From positions 14,497 through 78,496 of the forward strand of contig JBGPBS010000001.1 of assembly GCA_041481365.1 (NCBI GenBank): DNA of 64,000 nt. The letters are read 5' to 3'. The DNA is from DASPTR01 sp041481365 (GTDB taxonomy: Archaea; Thermoproteota; Bathyarchaeia; Bathyarchaeales; Bathycorpusculaceae). The stretch's first letter is position 1; each line of letters opens with the position of its first letter. A program made the position numbers and the translations under genes. Shown in pieces: positions 33,707 to 42,936 of the stretch. The notes beneath the pieces were generated by a model. It did no database searches. It was not told the DNA's origin and worked only from the letters and a program-made list of their open reading frames with translations.

Positions 33707-36508
33707 CTAGCCCACGAGCGCTTCAGTCTTCTTCGATTCAACGACTTGCTCTTTAGGAGGTTCTGCTTGAACCTGAGGCCCTTCAATTTTCCTTGGTTCG
33801 GGACATTTCAACATTTCCTCCTCTTTCAGGTTGAGACCTCCTTTGGCCGTACCATCTTCCATGTACGTAACGGTGAAACCCATCTTTTTCATGAGGTTTA
33901 TTGCCCTGTAATTATCCGGCAACATGATAGCAAAGAGGCCTTCAATTTTCATGTCCTTGCAGATTTCAATCGCATAGTCCACCAGTTTCGTTCCCAAGCC
34001 TAGGCCTTGCCATGGATCTGCGACGATGAAGGCAATTTCGCCAGTTTTGCCATCAGGTTCAAGACTCACCCTGACAACGCCCAGTATTCTTCGCCGTTCG
34101 TTTTCGGTCATTTCGGCAACGATGGCAATTTCCCGGTCATAATCGATATTGCAGTATCGAACTCTCGTCTCATGCGGCGTATCCTTGATTATCTGGAAAA
34201 ACCTGTAGCGAATCGATTCTTCCGAGAAACTCTGGAACATTTCCAGCCAAAGATGTTCATCCTCAGGCTTGATAGGCCTCAACATCACGTGGCGTCCATC
34301 CCTGAGCTTCCACGCGGTTTCATACTTCTTCGGATAAGGAGTAATGACCAGATGCTGATGAGGCCCAAGCTTCTCAAACACTTTGTTCTTGTCCACGACG
34401 ATGCGTGCGTCGAAAGCAAATGCCTCAGTGTCATTTATGAAAAGAGGGTTGATGTCAACCTCTTTCAGCTGTGGAAAATCGATAAGCATCTGGCTAAAAT
34501 GCACCATAATCTCCTCAAGCAGCTTAATGTTTGCAGCTGGAACGTTTCTGTACCCCTTTAGGAGCTGATAGACCTTCGTTTCCTCCATGATTCTTCTAAC
34601 TAGGGTCTGATTCAACGGAGGCAACCCAAGCGAAAAATCTTTGAACAGCTCGACGCCTATGCCTCCCATGCCGAAAAGAATGACTGGCCCAAACAGCGGA
34701 TCCGTTTTTGCTCCGATTATCACCTCATAGCCATGCTTCTTGATCATCCGCTGCATGGTTACGCCTAGGATTTCAGCGTCAGGTCTATACTGCTTGGCGC
34801 GCTGAATGATCCTCTCATAAGCCTCGCGGAGTTCAGTTTCATTGTTTATGTCAAGTACTACTCCGCCCGCATCAGTCTTGTGAACTATCTGAGGAGAGAG
34901 AATCTTCATGACAACGGGATAACCCATATCTTTTGCGAAGGCAATAGCTTGCTCCACATTCTGAGCGACTTTTGTCTTCACCACAGGAAAATTGTAGAAC
35001 TCGAGGAAAGTCTTTGCCTCAGCCTCATTGAGTATTTCACGATTCTCCTTCGCCATATCCCTCATCATGACCATCAGCGGCCGCTTCGGAGGAGCCACAT
35101 CCACAGGGAGCTCTTCAGGCGTCTCATACAGCAGTTCAAGGTTGCTCTTGTACTGGTACATGTACATGTACGTTTTAACGGCCTGCTCAGGCGTCGAATA
35201 AGTTGGAATGTTGTTCTGATTGAAAACACGATTAGCCTCTTCTACGGTTCCGTAGCCCATAAAACTAGTCAGAATAGTCTTGTTCTGATAGGTCCGACTC
35301 TTGCAAAGCTCAGCGATGGTTCGGGCAATTTCAACGGGTTCGCCCACGGCCTGAGCCGTATAGATGATGAGGATACCGTCAATGTTCTCGTCGTTCAAAC
35401 AAGCTTCAACAGTCGCCTTGTACCTGTCTGCTTTTGCATCTCCTAGAATGTCAATAGGGTTGCCTCTGCTCCAGTAGTGAGGCAGAAAGCTGTTTAGCGT
35501 TTCCATGGTTTTGGGACTCAGCCTAGCCATTTTCCCTCCCCTGCCTATGATTGCATCTGTGGCCATCACACCAGGTCCGCCGGCATTCGTGATTATGGCT
35601 AAGTTTGGCCCTCGCGGAAGCGGCTGCGTGCCCAGAACCTCCGCACAGTTGAAGAGATCCGCGATTTCATCCACACGTACGATGCCAGCACGTCTGAACG
35701 CTTTGTCGTAGATTATATCTTCGCCAGTAAGCGAACCAGTGTGTGAAGCAGCAGCTTTGGCGCTTTCGCCGAACTTGCCAGCTTTTACGACGATTATAGG
35801 CTTGGATCTAGCGAAATGTCTCGCGGCGCTCATGAACTTGCGGGCATCCGTTAACCCTTCAACGTACATTAAGATGCTCTTGGTCTTCGGGTCTGTTCCA
35901 AAATAATCAATCAGGTCTCCGAAATCAACGTCTATCATCGAGCCTATCGAGACGAAATTGCTGAAACCAATGTTCTCATGCATCGCCCAGTCCAGTATAG
36001 CAGAACCGAGTGCACCGCTTTGGCTGATAAAAGCTACGTTGCCGGATTTGGGCATTCGGTTTATGAACGTTGCGTTCAAACCAATGCTGGGACGAACGAT
36101 GCCTAGGCAGTTCGGTCCTATTATTCGCAGGCCATATTTGCTCTTCACCTCAAGAATTCGCTCTTCGAGGATCTTGCCTTCAGGACCTATCTCCTTGAAA
36201 CCCGCGCTTATTATGATCAAGCCCATTATTCCAGCTTTTCCACACTGTTCCACTATGTCTGGAACGGTTCTTGCAGGCGTGGCAATCACCGCCAAGTCGA
36301 CAGGTTCACGAATCTGCTCCACCGAAGAATAGGCTTTGTAACCCATGATTTCGGTCTTACGAATGTTGACCGGATAGACGTCCCCTTGAAACTTGAGCTC
36401 GATGAGGTTCTTCATCAAAGCATAGCCGACTGTTCCATCTTCATCGCTTGCGCCGACCACTGCTATGCTCTTGGGGTTGAAAATCTTGTTCAGATTCAGA
36501 GTAACCAA
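33707..36508 (-). CDS. ADP-forming acyl-CoA synthetase (alpha-beta) fused to GNAT acetyltransferase
   Basis: The 933-residue protein has the alpha part first: a CoA-binding Rossmann domain (SIAVVGASDEDG), the ligase domain, and SHTGSLTGED with the phosphorylated His near residue 256. The beta part with an ATP-grasp fold follows (about 490-700). A GNAT domain fills the last 170 residues (near VADPWQGLGLGTKLVDYA). The layout equals bacterial Pat-type lysine acetyltransferases. Those have often lost the synthetase His, whereas here it is kept, so both acyl-CoA/ATP conversion and acetylation are plausible. It may make ATP from acetyl-CoA and also regulate proteins by acetylation. Confidence 0.88.
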   Translation of the reverse strand: MVTLNLNKIFNPKSIAVVGASDEDGTVGYALMKNLIELKFQGDVYPVNIRKTEIMGYKAYSSVEQIREPVDLAVIATPARTVPDIVEQCGKAGIMGLIIISAGFKEIGPEGKILEERILEVKSKYGLRIIGPNCLGIVRPSIGLNATFINRMPKSGNVAFISQSGALGSAILDWAMHENIGFSNFVSIGSMIDVDFGDLIDYFGTDPKTKSILMYVEGLTDARKFMSAARHFARSKPIIVVKAGKFGESAKAAASHTGSLTGEDIIYDKAFRRAGIVRVDEIADLFNCAEVLGTQPLPRGPNLAIITNAGGPGVMATDAIIGRGGKMARLSPKTMETLNSFLPHYWSRGNPIDILGDAKADRYKATVEACLNDENIDGILIIYTAQAVGEPVEIARTIAELCKSRTYQNKTILTSFMGYGTVEEANRVFNQNNIPTYSTPEQAVKTYMYMYQYKSNLELLYETPEELPVDVAPPKRPLMVMMRDMAKENREILNEAEAKTFLEFYNFPVVKTKVAQNVEQAIAFAKDMGYPVVMKILSPQIVHKTDAGGVVLDINNETELREAYERIIQRAKQYRPDAEILGVTMQRMIKKHGYEVIIGAKTDPLFGPVILFGMGGIGVELFKDFSLGLPPLNQTLVRRIMEETKVYQLLKGYRNVPAANIKLLEEIMVHFSQMLIDFPQLKEVDINPLFINDTEAFAFDARIVVDKNKVFEKLGPHQHLVITPYPKKYETAWKLRDGRHVMLRPIKPEDEHLWLEMFQSFSEESIRYRFFQIIKDTPHETRVRYCNIDYDREIAIVAEMTENERRRILGVVRVSLEPDGKTGEIAFIVADPWQGLGLGTKLVDYAIEICKDMKIEGLFAIMLPDNYRAINLMKKMGFTVTYMEDGTAKGGLNLKEEEMLKCPEPRKIEGPQVQAEPPKEQVVESKKTEALVG

Positions 36509-36668
36509 GACTGTAACCTTCCTATTCTAGAGTCGTCTTGTCTTGAGGCGAAAATTAAGCTTTACGACTTAGAAATACAATTTCAGCCCCGCGAGGATGC
36601 CAAGCCTTTGAAAGATCCGGCAGGCTTCGTATTCAGGATTTAAAGCGGCCAAGTGGAAAGAAGAAACG

Positions 36669-36676
36669 TTATAAAT
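36669..36676 (+). promoter_or_regulatory. TATA box of the parvulin gene
   Basis: TTATAAAT lies 25 bases before the ATG at 36700, so the message is probably leaderless. A TTG within this TATA box cannot be the start. Confidence 0.6.
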
Positions 36677-36699
36677 TGAAGAGGGCATATTTTCAGTTC

Positions 36700-36975
36700 A
36701 TGCCGGACAAAGTTCACTGCGCACACATTCTAGTCAAGACAGAAACAGAAGCTAAAACAATTCTCGAACGCCTTAGCAAAGGTGAAAAATTCTCGAACAT
36801 AGCAAAGGAAGTTTCATCGTGCCCGTCCAAGAAGAACGGGGGGGATCTCGGAACCTTCGGTCGAGGAAAAATGGTGAAGGAATTCGAAACCGCAGCTTTC
36901 GCTATCAACAAAGGACAAATCTCAGGCATAGTGAAGACAAAATTCGGTTACCATATTATCAAAAGACTGGAATGA
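36700..36975 (+). CDS. Peptidyl-prolyl cis-trans isomerase, parvulin type
   Basis: The 91-residue protein is a single parvulin domain: VHCAHILVKTE at the start, SSCPSKKNGGDLGTFGRGKMV with the two catalytic-core Cys/Gly segments, then FGYHIIKRLE with the conserved His at the end. It isomerises prolyl bonds during folding in the cytosol. The start is fixed at 36700 by the TATA box, giving a leaderless message. It diverges from the acyl-CoA synthetase gene. Confidence 0.93.
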   Translation: MPDKVHCAHILVKTETEAKTILERLSKGEKFSNIAKEVSSCPSKKNGGDLGTFGRGKMVKEFETAAFAINKGQISGIVKTKFGYHIIKRLE

Positions 36976-37163
36976 CTATCAAGATCAAATACGGATAAAC
37001 ACCCAATTGGACCGCGGAAACCAAGGTGCTCGTTATCATCTTCTACATTCAGGGCAACTAGTGCAACAAACGCGCTAAACTTGACGTGAGCAAAGAGGTA
37101 AAGAGCCTGTTAAGGTTCATGACAGTTGAACCAATTCAGAAGTGTTGGAGGTGAGAATAGATT

Positions 37164-37313
37164 ATGGCTAGGGATCCCATTTGTGGAATGAATGTGGACG
37201 AAAAGACGGCTAAATTCAAGTCTGAACACAGGGGCAAAACCTTCTACTTCTGCGCCCAATCGTGCAAGGCCACGTTCGACAAGAACCCTGCAAAATATTC
37301 CAGCGGAAGCTAG
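37164..37313 (+). CDS. YHS-domain metal-binding protein, second copy
   Basis: The 49-residue product is a YHS domain with DPICGMNVDE, FYFCAQSCKATF and NPAKYS. It is a paralogue of the protein at 3929. GGAGGTGAGAATAGATT upstream gives a strong ribosome site. The stop is about 30 bases from the end of the convergent protein disulfide oxidoreductase gene. The metal is not known; copper and mercury are common for the family. Confidence 0.82.
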   Translation: MARDPICGMNVDEKTAKFKSEHRGKTFYFCAQSCKATFDKNPAKYSSGS

Positions 37314-37344
37314 GGAAAAAGATCCGATCCCCACCGATCGCACC

Positions 37345-37989
37345 CTAGGCAGAAGCAAGTATCACGTGTTCCAGAAACAGATCTTCCGGCAGAGCGCCCA
37401 CAAACTCCACTTTCTCATTTATGACAACTTTTGGAACGCCCACTACCCCGTACCTGAGAGCCAAATGCGGAAACTCGCCCGCATCAACAACGTCCGCCCT
37501 TATCAAGTCATTTTCTATCGCAAACTTATGGGCCGTAGCTGCCGCCACTGGGCAATGTGGACAAGTCAGAGTCACAAAAACCTGAATGTGAACCTTAGTC
37601 TTGACCTCTTTGAGAAGCTCTCTGGTCTTATCTGAAATGTCGGTTCTTTCTCTCGAAACGTTCACCAAGGCTTCCGTTAGGGTTTGGAACTCGTAGCCAA
37701 AGGGAAACCCGAAATATCTAACTTGATGATCCTTTTCACCAATGATAGCGATCGCAGGAACTTTGTCTATCCCATACTCCTTAGCCTTGTCAGCGTCCGC
37801 GACAAAATCATAAATTTCAACTTTGATCTTTTCATTCAGTTCTGCCACTTCTTGAACTAGTTGTCTTGTCTCCGCGCAATATTTGCATTCAAGCTCCTGA
37901 GTAAACATGAGTATTCTCACTGGTTTTTCCAGTTTTTTGGCAAGTTCATTCTTCAGGTGTTCCTTGTGCTCAGCGGGTATCAAACTCAT
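37345..37989 (-). CDS. Protein disulfide oxidoreductase (double thioredoxin fold)
   Basis: The 214-residue protein has two glutaredoxin-like thioredoxin folds in tandem, each with a CxxC site: CKYC near residue 36 and CPHC near residue 143. cis-Pro loops appear as KVPAIAI and GVPKVVI. This is the archaeal PDO family, which makes, reduces or isomerises disulfides in the cytosol. A similar protein in thermophiles supports intracellular disulfide bonds. The ATG has AGGTGG about ten bases upstream. It may be reduced by a thioredoxin reductase-like enzyme or by the glutaredoxin and FTR genes at 46921-47750. Confidence 0.92.
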   Translation of the reverse strand: MSLIPAEHKEHLKNELAKKLEKPVRILMFTQELECKYCAETRQLVQEVAELNEKIKVEIYDFVADADKAKEYGIDKVPAIAIIGEKDHQVRYFGFPFGYEFQTLTEALVNVSRERTDISDKTRELLKEVKTKVHIQVFVTLTCPHCPVAAATAHKFAIENDLIRADVVDAGEFPHLALRYGVVGVPKVVINEKVEFVGALPEDLFLEHVILASA

Positions 37990-38471
37990 TCATATCAGTC
38001 CACCTAACTTTCTCTAATCTTGCTAATGGTTCCTCAGTCACTGTGGTACAAATGCTTTTTGACTCTTCCCATCTTCCATTTGGGCTGAGTTGGTTCTAGT
38101 GGACTCCGACGCGTCTGCAAAGGCTAACTCCGGAAGCCCACTAAGAAAGAGTACTGACGCATTGACCACGTCTGCGAGGTGATGAGTGCGAAGACGAAGC
38201 TTTTGGCAGATGCAAAACAGAATACAACTTAAGACTTGGGAACCATAGGTCGGAACACATTTCGAGTGGTCGGCTGGCGCATGACTAGACATTATTGCTT
38301 GTTGTTTTCTCATGCGCAAAAGACCGAGGCTTTGATAAGGGTTTTCATCTTCTTTTGGACGAACGGACGCCGAAGTGTTATGGGAGAAAGGAGAGGATAT
38401 CCATAACAGAAACTACTGTGATTGGCATCCGTTCATTGTCCAGAGGATGAAACAAATGCCTCGGTTCTCTA
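37990..38471. other. Intergenic region without a supported gene
   Basis: About 480 bases lie between the disulfide oxidoreductase and the small secreted protein gene, both on the minus strand. A minus-strand frame of 93 codons ends at 38038, but its residues are not protein-like and no ribosome site precedes it. The region therefore holds the oxidoreductase promoter and nothing else I recognise. Confidence 0.45.
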
Positions 38472-38672
38472 TTAAATCACTCCTGTTCCTCCACCACCGC
38501 TGCCCGGATCATTTGGACGAACCATACCCGCCTCAATGAGGCGTGAACCGGGACTTAGGTCAACCCCAACATGCTGACCGAGGCTAATTCTGGGAAATGC
38601 TACGGTGATCGGTGAAATAAGCATCAGGCAACTAAACGCTAAAAGAACGATAATCACCATCAGTACCCTCAT
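38472..38672 (-). CDS. Small secreted or membrane-anchored hypothetical protein
   Basis: The 66-residue product begins with a signal peptide or anchor (MRVLMVIIVLLAFSCLMLI), followed by a short region and a Gly-rich end (GSGGGGTGVI). A strong ribosome site (GGAGGAAGGGG) and a TATA box about 45 bases upstream show that it is expressed. No family is recognised. It shares its promoter region with the divergent HTH regulator at 38823, which suggests the regulator may control it. Confidence 0.65.
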   Translation of the reverse strand: MRVLMVIIVLLAFSCLMLISPITVAFPRISLGQHVGVDLSPGSRLIEAGMVRPNDPGSGGGGTGVI

Positions 38673-38712
38673 GGTCCCCTTCCTCCGACGATTGACTCAA
38701 TGACCAATCTTT

Positions 38713-38720
38713 CTTATAAA
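38713..38720 (-). promoter_or_regulatory. TATA box of the small secreted protein gene
   Basis: Read on the minus strand the sequence is TTTATAAG. It predicts transcription from about 38691, leaving a 19-base leader that contains the ribosome site. Confidence 0.55.
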
Positions 38721-38756
38721 TTTATTGGTCATAGTGGCATTGAGAACACAAAAACG

Positions 38757-38765
38757 CTTTTATTC
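38757..38765 (+). promoter_or_regulatory. TATA box of the divergent HTH regulator gene
   Basis: CTTTTATTC predicts transcription from about 38786. The two divergent TATA boxes are only about 40 bases apart. Confidence 0.45.
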
Positions 38766-38822
38766 TCGTGCGATTTAGTAGTTTGATGTGCAAGCTTCGG
38801 ATATGGTTGCCGGTGTCTCTGC

Positions 38823-39992
38823 ATGAGCTATGTACGTCTAGTTCCTTCGTTGAACGAGTATGCACAGAAGTTCAGGTTGCTCGACCCGGTGGACTTCGAA
38901 ATCATAAAAGTCATGCTTGAGCAAGGCTTTTCGAACCTAAGCAAATTATCTAGTTCCACTGGAATTCCGAAACAGACTCTGAGCTATCACTCCAGAAAGC
39001 TTGACAAGCAAGACATTGTTCGTTTCAGAGCTCTTATTGATGAACCCAAATTGGGTTTGAAGAGCTTCGTAGTCATAGCCTCTGCCCCTTTGGGAAAAGA
39101 AGATAGCTCAAGCAGAGCAATGACTTGCTTCCCTCTCTGGAGATACCTTGCAATCGTGGACGGATGGAAACGTGGCAATTTTGTGCGCTACGTTATTCCT
39201 CCAGACAAAGAAAGAGATCTGAACACTTTTCTGAACGACATCAGGGAAAGGAACATCGTTTCAGATTTTCAGATTTTCCCAACAACAAGCCCCAACTATC
39301 CGCTATTGGACTTGGACTTCTACGGCAAGAAAGAAGGCTTTCCACTTTTTGATTGGGACAAATGGATCAAAGACTTCGACACTTTCCCAGAGAGGGATCT
39401 AGTCGAGCCTGCCAACTATGAAAAGGCCAAGGTGGACTTGTACGATCTAATAATCTTGAGATGTCTTGAAATCAACGCCAGGACAAACCAGAGAAAAATC
39501 GTTAAAGAAATAGCGAGAATCCTAAAAGAAAAAGAAGATGCAAGGCTGGTCTCCCTGGTCTCGCGGCGAACAAGAGACTTGGTCGCGCACAGACGTCTCA
39601 TTAGAGGATACCGTGCTTACCTTTTCCCGAACCCAATTCCTTCAACACTGCTTCTCATGTACCAACTAACGTTTGCAAACAGCGTCAGCCTAAGAAGATT
39701 CCTCGCAGGGCTGAACCATCTACCCTATAACACAGGCTACGAGAAAATTCTGAAACGCGACGAGATATTCGTTAGGTTCATAGTACCTGCTTACGAAAGC
39801 ACAAATTTGTGGAAATCGATGACCGAACTAGCCAAAAGAGGCTATCTCAAAGAAGCACATCTGCTCCTTGGAGATTTGGAGCGCAAGACCTGGGACAACG
39901 TGGAAATCTACCAGATGTTCAAAGGCGAAACATGGAACTTCAGTTACGGAATAGCGGTAGACGCACTAGAAAAAACTGTCCTGCAAAAATGA
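38823..39992 (+). CDS. Tandem winged-helix transcription regulator (Lrp-like)
   Basis: The 389-residue protein is built of two repeats. Each begins with a winged-helix DNA-binding region and continues with a beta-rich part resembling an Lrp-like effector domain. Repeat 1 has LLDPVDFEIIKVMLEQG and SSSTGIPKQTLSYHSRKL (recognition helix near residue 50); repeat 2 starts near 205 with LYDLIILRCLEINARTNQ. This type is frequent in uncharacterised Thermoproteota. The start ATG has only GGTGTC upstream. Its divergent neighbour is the small secreted protein, a candidate target. Confidence 0.75.
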   Translation: MSYVRLVPSLNEYAQKFRLLDPVDFEIIKVMLEQGFSNLSKLSSSTGIPKQTLSYHSRKLDKQDIVRFRALIDEPKLGLKSFVVIASAPLGKEDSSSRAMTCFPLWRYLAIVDGWKRGNFVRYVIPPDKERDLNTFLNDIRERNIVSDFQIFPTTSPNYPLLDLDFYGKKEGFPLFDWDKWIKDFDTFPERDLVEPANYEKAKVDLYDLIILRCLEINARTNQRKIVKEIARILKEKEDARLVSLVSRRTRDLVAHRRLIRGYRAYLFPNPIPSTLLLMYQLTFANSVSLRRFLAGLNHLPYNTGYEKILKRDEIFVRFIVPAYESTNLWKSMTELAKRGYLKEAHLLLGDLERKTWDNVEIYQMFKGETWNFSYGIAVDALEKTVLQK

Positions 39993-40080
39993 CACCGTGG
40001 CAGCTATTCTAGAGTTCCTCTTCAGGAGATGGAGCCTCAAAGGCCGCAGAAACTGCTGATTCGGTTACGATCCAATGTTA

Positions 40081-42168
40081 TCATGGGAAGGGACAAGTCT
40101 GCGATGGGCAACCCCCAGCGTATTCTGACTCAGCAGTGACAAATTTGCCTTTTTCCGTCTTTACTTCCCCTATGTACAAAACCTGCTCAGGTTTGCTCCC
40201 GTACCTGAAAACCGTCACTCCTTTGCATTTCAACTTCCAAGCAAGCTCATACACTTTTCTAACGTCCTCAACTGTCGCTTCCTGAGGCAGGTTAACGGTT
40301 TTTGAAACAGCGTTGTCCGTATACTTCTGAAAAACGGCTTGCATTCTGACGTGCCACTCTGGTTCAATATCTAGGGCAGTAACAAAAAGCTTCTTGACAT
40401 CATCTGGAACACCGTCAATGCTCTGCACTGACCCAGTCGCAGCAATTTTCTCCAGAAGCTCGGCACTGTAGAACCCTCTCGCTTTGGCCACCGCTTCAAA
40501 CAGCGGGTTAGTTTCAAAGAGCCTTGTTCCACTCAACACGTTCCTCATGAAGGATATTGCGAACATCGGCTCGATTCCAGAAGAGCAGCCTGCGATTATA
40601 CTTATGCTCCCAGTCGGCGCTATGGTAGTAATCGTCGAATTTCTCATGGCGCCGTACTTGTCCTTCCAGATGCTCCCGCCAAAGTTCGGGAATGATCCCC
40701 TTTCGCTACCAAGCTCAACGGACTCCTTGTGAGACTGCGTTTGCAAAAATCTCATCAGTTCCTCACCTATTGCCAAAGCCTTTTCGGAATTGTAAGGGGC
40801 ACCCAATTTTATCAGCAGGTCAGCGAAGCCCATTATTCCCAAACCTATTTTTCTGTTGGCCCTCGTTAACACCCGAGTTTCTTTCAAAGGATACCTATTA
40901 GCATCTATTACGCTGTCAAGAAAACGAACACAGTTTCGAGCAGTCTTCCCAAGTTTTTCCCAGTTTATTTTTCTATCTTCGACCATTCTTGAAACATTTA
41001 TTGAGCCTAGATTGCAGGATTCAAAGGGCAGCAGAGGCTGTTCTCCGCATGGGTTGGTAGCCTCTATTCTTCCAACTTGGGGAGTCGGATTGTGCCTATT
41101 GATCTCGTCGATGAAGACCACTCCGGGGTCGCCACTCTGCCATGCAGATTTTGCCATCAGGTTCCACACGTTCTTGGCTGGAAGGCTGCTTACTTTTTCT
41201 TTGGTTCTAGGGTTAATGAGCCAGTATTCCGCGTTTTCTTCAACTGCTTTCATGAAGTCATCTGATGCCGCTACTGAGATGTTGAAGTTTGAGAGAAACC
41301 CTGCCTGGTGCTTGGAGGTTATGAATTCAACGATATCTGGATGGTCAACCCTCAAGATCGCCATCATGGCGCCGCGTCTTTTTCCGCCAGCCTTTATGAT
41401 TTCTGTTGAAACATCAAAGACGCGCATGAAACTCACCGGACCTGAGGCCACGCCCTTCGTCGACTTGACCATGTCTCCTTTGGGTCGGAGTCTTGAAAAA
41501 TCGAAGCCAACTCCTCCCCCTGTCTGTTCGATCAAAGCCATATTTTTGACCGTTGTGAATATGCTCTCAAGAGAATCACCAACGGGCAGAACAAAACAGG
41601 CAGAAAGCTGTCCAAGTCTGGTTCCTGCATTAAATAGAGTCGGAGAATTGGGAATAAACTCCAGCCTGGACATCATCCCGTAGAATGTTTTTTCGCCCTC
41701 CTTAGGATCCTCGCCGTATTTGCTTTCAACTTTTGCTATCGACTTTGCAATTCTAATGAACATCTGAGCGGGGGTTTCAACGATCTTCTCGTTCAAGTCT
41801 TTCAAAAGGTATCTTTTTCTCAACACTTCCATGGCGTTGACCGTTAGTTTCGGCTCAATCCCAAGTTTTTCTCGAAGACTCCGAATCTCAGCCTTCTTCT
41901 TTCTGTAAGATTCATACTCAGAGGCAACCTTCTCGTAGCCTTCTCTTCTTAAAACACTTATTACAAGATCCTGAGCGTCTTCGACAGAGGGGATTCTTTC
42001 TATGAATTTCTCTTCTAGAAGGTGGACTATCTGTTTTGTAAGACTCTCAGCCTTCTGCCCGTCGCCTAGTTCAACAGCAAGAAGGGCCTTGTGAATCGCA
42101 TCTTTGATTCGGGCAGAGTCAAAGGCGACGATTCTTCCGTCTCTCTTCTTTATTTTGGTAAAAGGCAT
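40081..42168 (-). CDS. nrdJ: Adenosylcobalamin-dependent ribonucleoside-diphosphate reductase
   Basis: The 695-residue class II ribonucleotide reductase makes deoxynucleotides with a B12 radical and needs no oxygen. An ATP-cone covers residues 1-90. The barrel has NSPTLFNAGT and SACFVLP with the first redox Cys, NPCGEQPLLPFESCNLGS with the catalytic Cys and Glu, and a late PTGSISIIAGCSSGIEP loop. The C-terminus ends with CPSQTCPFP, the swinging dithiol. Length and motifs are complete. Glutaredoxin, PDO or FTR proteins in this window could supply reducing power. Confidence 0.95.
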   Translation of the reverse strand: MPFTKIKKRDGRIVAFDSARIKDAIHKALLAVELGDGQKAESLTKQIVHLLEEKFIERIPSVEDAQDLVISVLRREGYEKVASEYESYRKKKAEIRSLREKLGIEPKLTVNAMEVLRKRYLLKDLNEKIVETPAQMFIRIAKSIAKVESKYGEDPKEGEKTFYGMMSRLEFIPNSPTLFNAGTRLGQLSACFVLPVGDSLESIFTTVKNMALIEQTGGGVGFDFSRLRPKGDMVKSTKGVASGPVSFMRVFDVSTEIIKAGGKRRGAMMAILRVDHPDIVEFITSKHQAGFLSNFNISVAASDDFMKAVEENAEYWLINPRTKEKVSSLPAKNVWNLMAKSAWQSGDPGVVFIDEINRHNPTPQVGRIEATNPCGEQPLLPFESCNLGSINVSRMVEDRKINWEKLGKTARNCVRFLDSVIDANRYPLKETRVLTRANRKIGLGIMGFADLLIKLGAPYNSEKALAIGEELMRFLQTQSHKESVELGSERGSFPNFGGSIWKDKYGAMRNSTITTIAPTGSISIIAGCSSGIEPMFAISFMRNVLSGTRLFETNPLFEAVAKARGFYSAELLEKIAATGSVQSIDGVPDDVKKLFVTALDIEPEWHVRMQAVFQKYTDNAVSKTVNLPQEATVEDVRKVYELAWKLKCKGVTVFRYGSKPEQVLYIGEVKTEKGKFVTAESEYAGGCPSQTCPFP

Positions 42169-42238
42169 AAAGTGGTCAATTCAGATCTGGTTTGTTCAGG
42201 TATTAAAGTTTCGAAGAAGATATTCTCGAGTTGCTTCA

Positions 42239-42397
42239 TCATTTCTTGACAAACTGATCTTTTGGAGCCCCGCACAAAGGGCATGTCCAATCTTCAGGCA
42301 CGTTCTCAAAAGGTGTTCCAGGCTTTATCCCGTGCTCTGGGTCGCCTACATCTGGATCATAGATGTAACCACAAATTGTGCATTCCCATTTATCCAA
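42239..42397 (-). CDS. Rubredoxin
   Basis: The 52-residue protein is a classical rubredoxin. WECTICGYIYDPDVGD carries the first CxxCG knuckle and DWTCPLCGAPKDQF the second, enough to bind a single iron by four Cys. Its role is one-electron transfer, often to oxygen- or superoxide-reducing enzymes. The reading frame starts at a TTG; no ATG exists in frame before the first stop. It lies just upstream (in transcription order) of the ribonucleotide reductase and downstream of the isc-like operon. Confidence 0.93.
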   Translation of the reverse strand: MDKWECTICGYIYDPDVGDPEHGIKPGTPFENVPEDWTCPLCGAPKDQFVKK

Positions 42398-42596
42398 CGC
42401 AATCGACCGCCTTTCACCATTGTTGACTTCAGAAATCTATTCAACTTTGTCTATTTAAACCGTGCCACAAAAAACAAAGAAAAACATACACTCAAATTCT
42501 CTGATTCTGATTTGACTTTCGAGGTAGAAAAACATTGCTCGAAAGTTGAAACGATTACTGAGAAGATCAAGGCATCCAGAAAGTAGCCCGCCCTCG

Positions 42597-42871
42597 TCAA
42601 AACTGATAGAAAGAAAAAGAACTTGTGAAGCCAGCTTCTCGCGAGGAAGCAGTGTAGATCAGGTTTTTGAGTTTCGCGATTAGTTCCTCCTTCATCTTTG
42701 GATCTGTTCGATTTCCTTCTTGACCTTTCTCCAGTCTGCGAAGCATCAGCCACAGCTCGATTGCTCGCCTATGCACCTGTGGATTATCTCATCAACCTTC
42801 TTTTCATTCTTCACCGAGATTTCTACTTCCGCTTCGTTCAAAATGTCGTTGAACCATTTCCAACAGGTCAT
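42597..42871 (-). pseudogene. Small hypothetical gene with in-frame TGA and frameshift
   Basis: A 41-codon frame from ATG 42871 (MTCWKWFNDILNEAEVEIS and onward) ends at TGA 42746-42748. The same frame continues for 17 more protein-like codons (CFADWRKVKKEIEQIQR) before the next stop. A second frame beginning ATG 42746 then continues with KMKEELIAKLKNLI, a usual end of small archaeal proteins. The simplest reading is one gene of about 75 codons broken by a nonsense mutation and a frameshift. A selenocysteine or coupled overlapping genes are less likely. Confidence 0.4.
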
Positions 42872-42936
42872 TCCACCGCCATCTCATGTTTCTGCGATCG
42901 TGCAAGCAGCACATTTAAGATATACGGTTTATCGAC

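Noticed and set aside
38038..38319. Minus-strand 93-codon frame
   Set aside because: Codon use and composition are not protein-like and no start signal precedes it.
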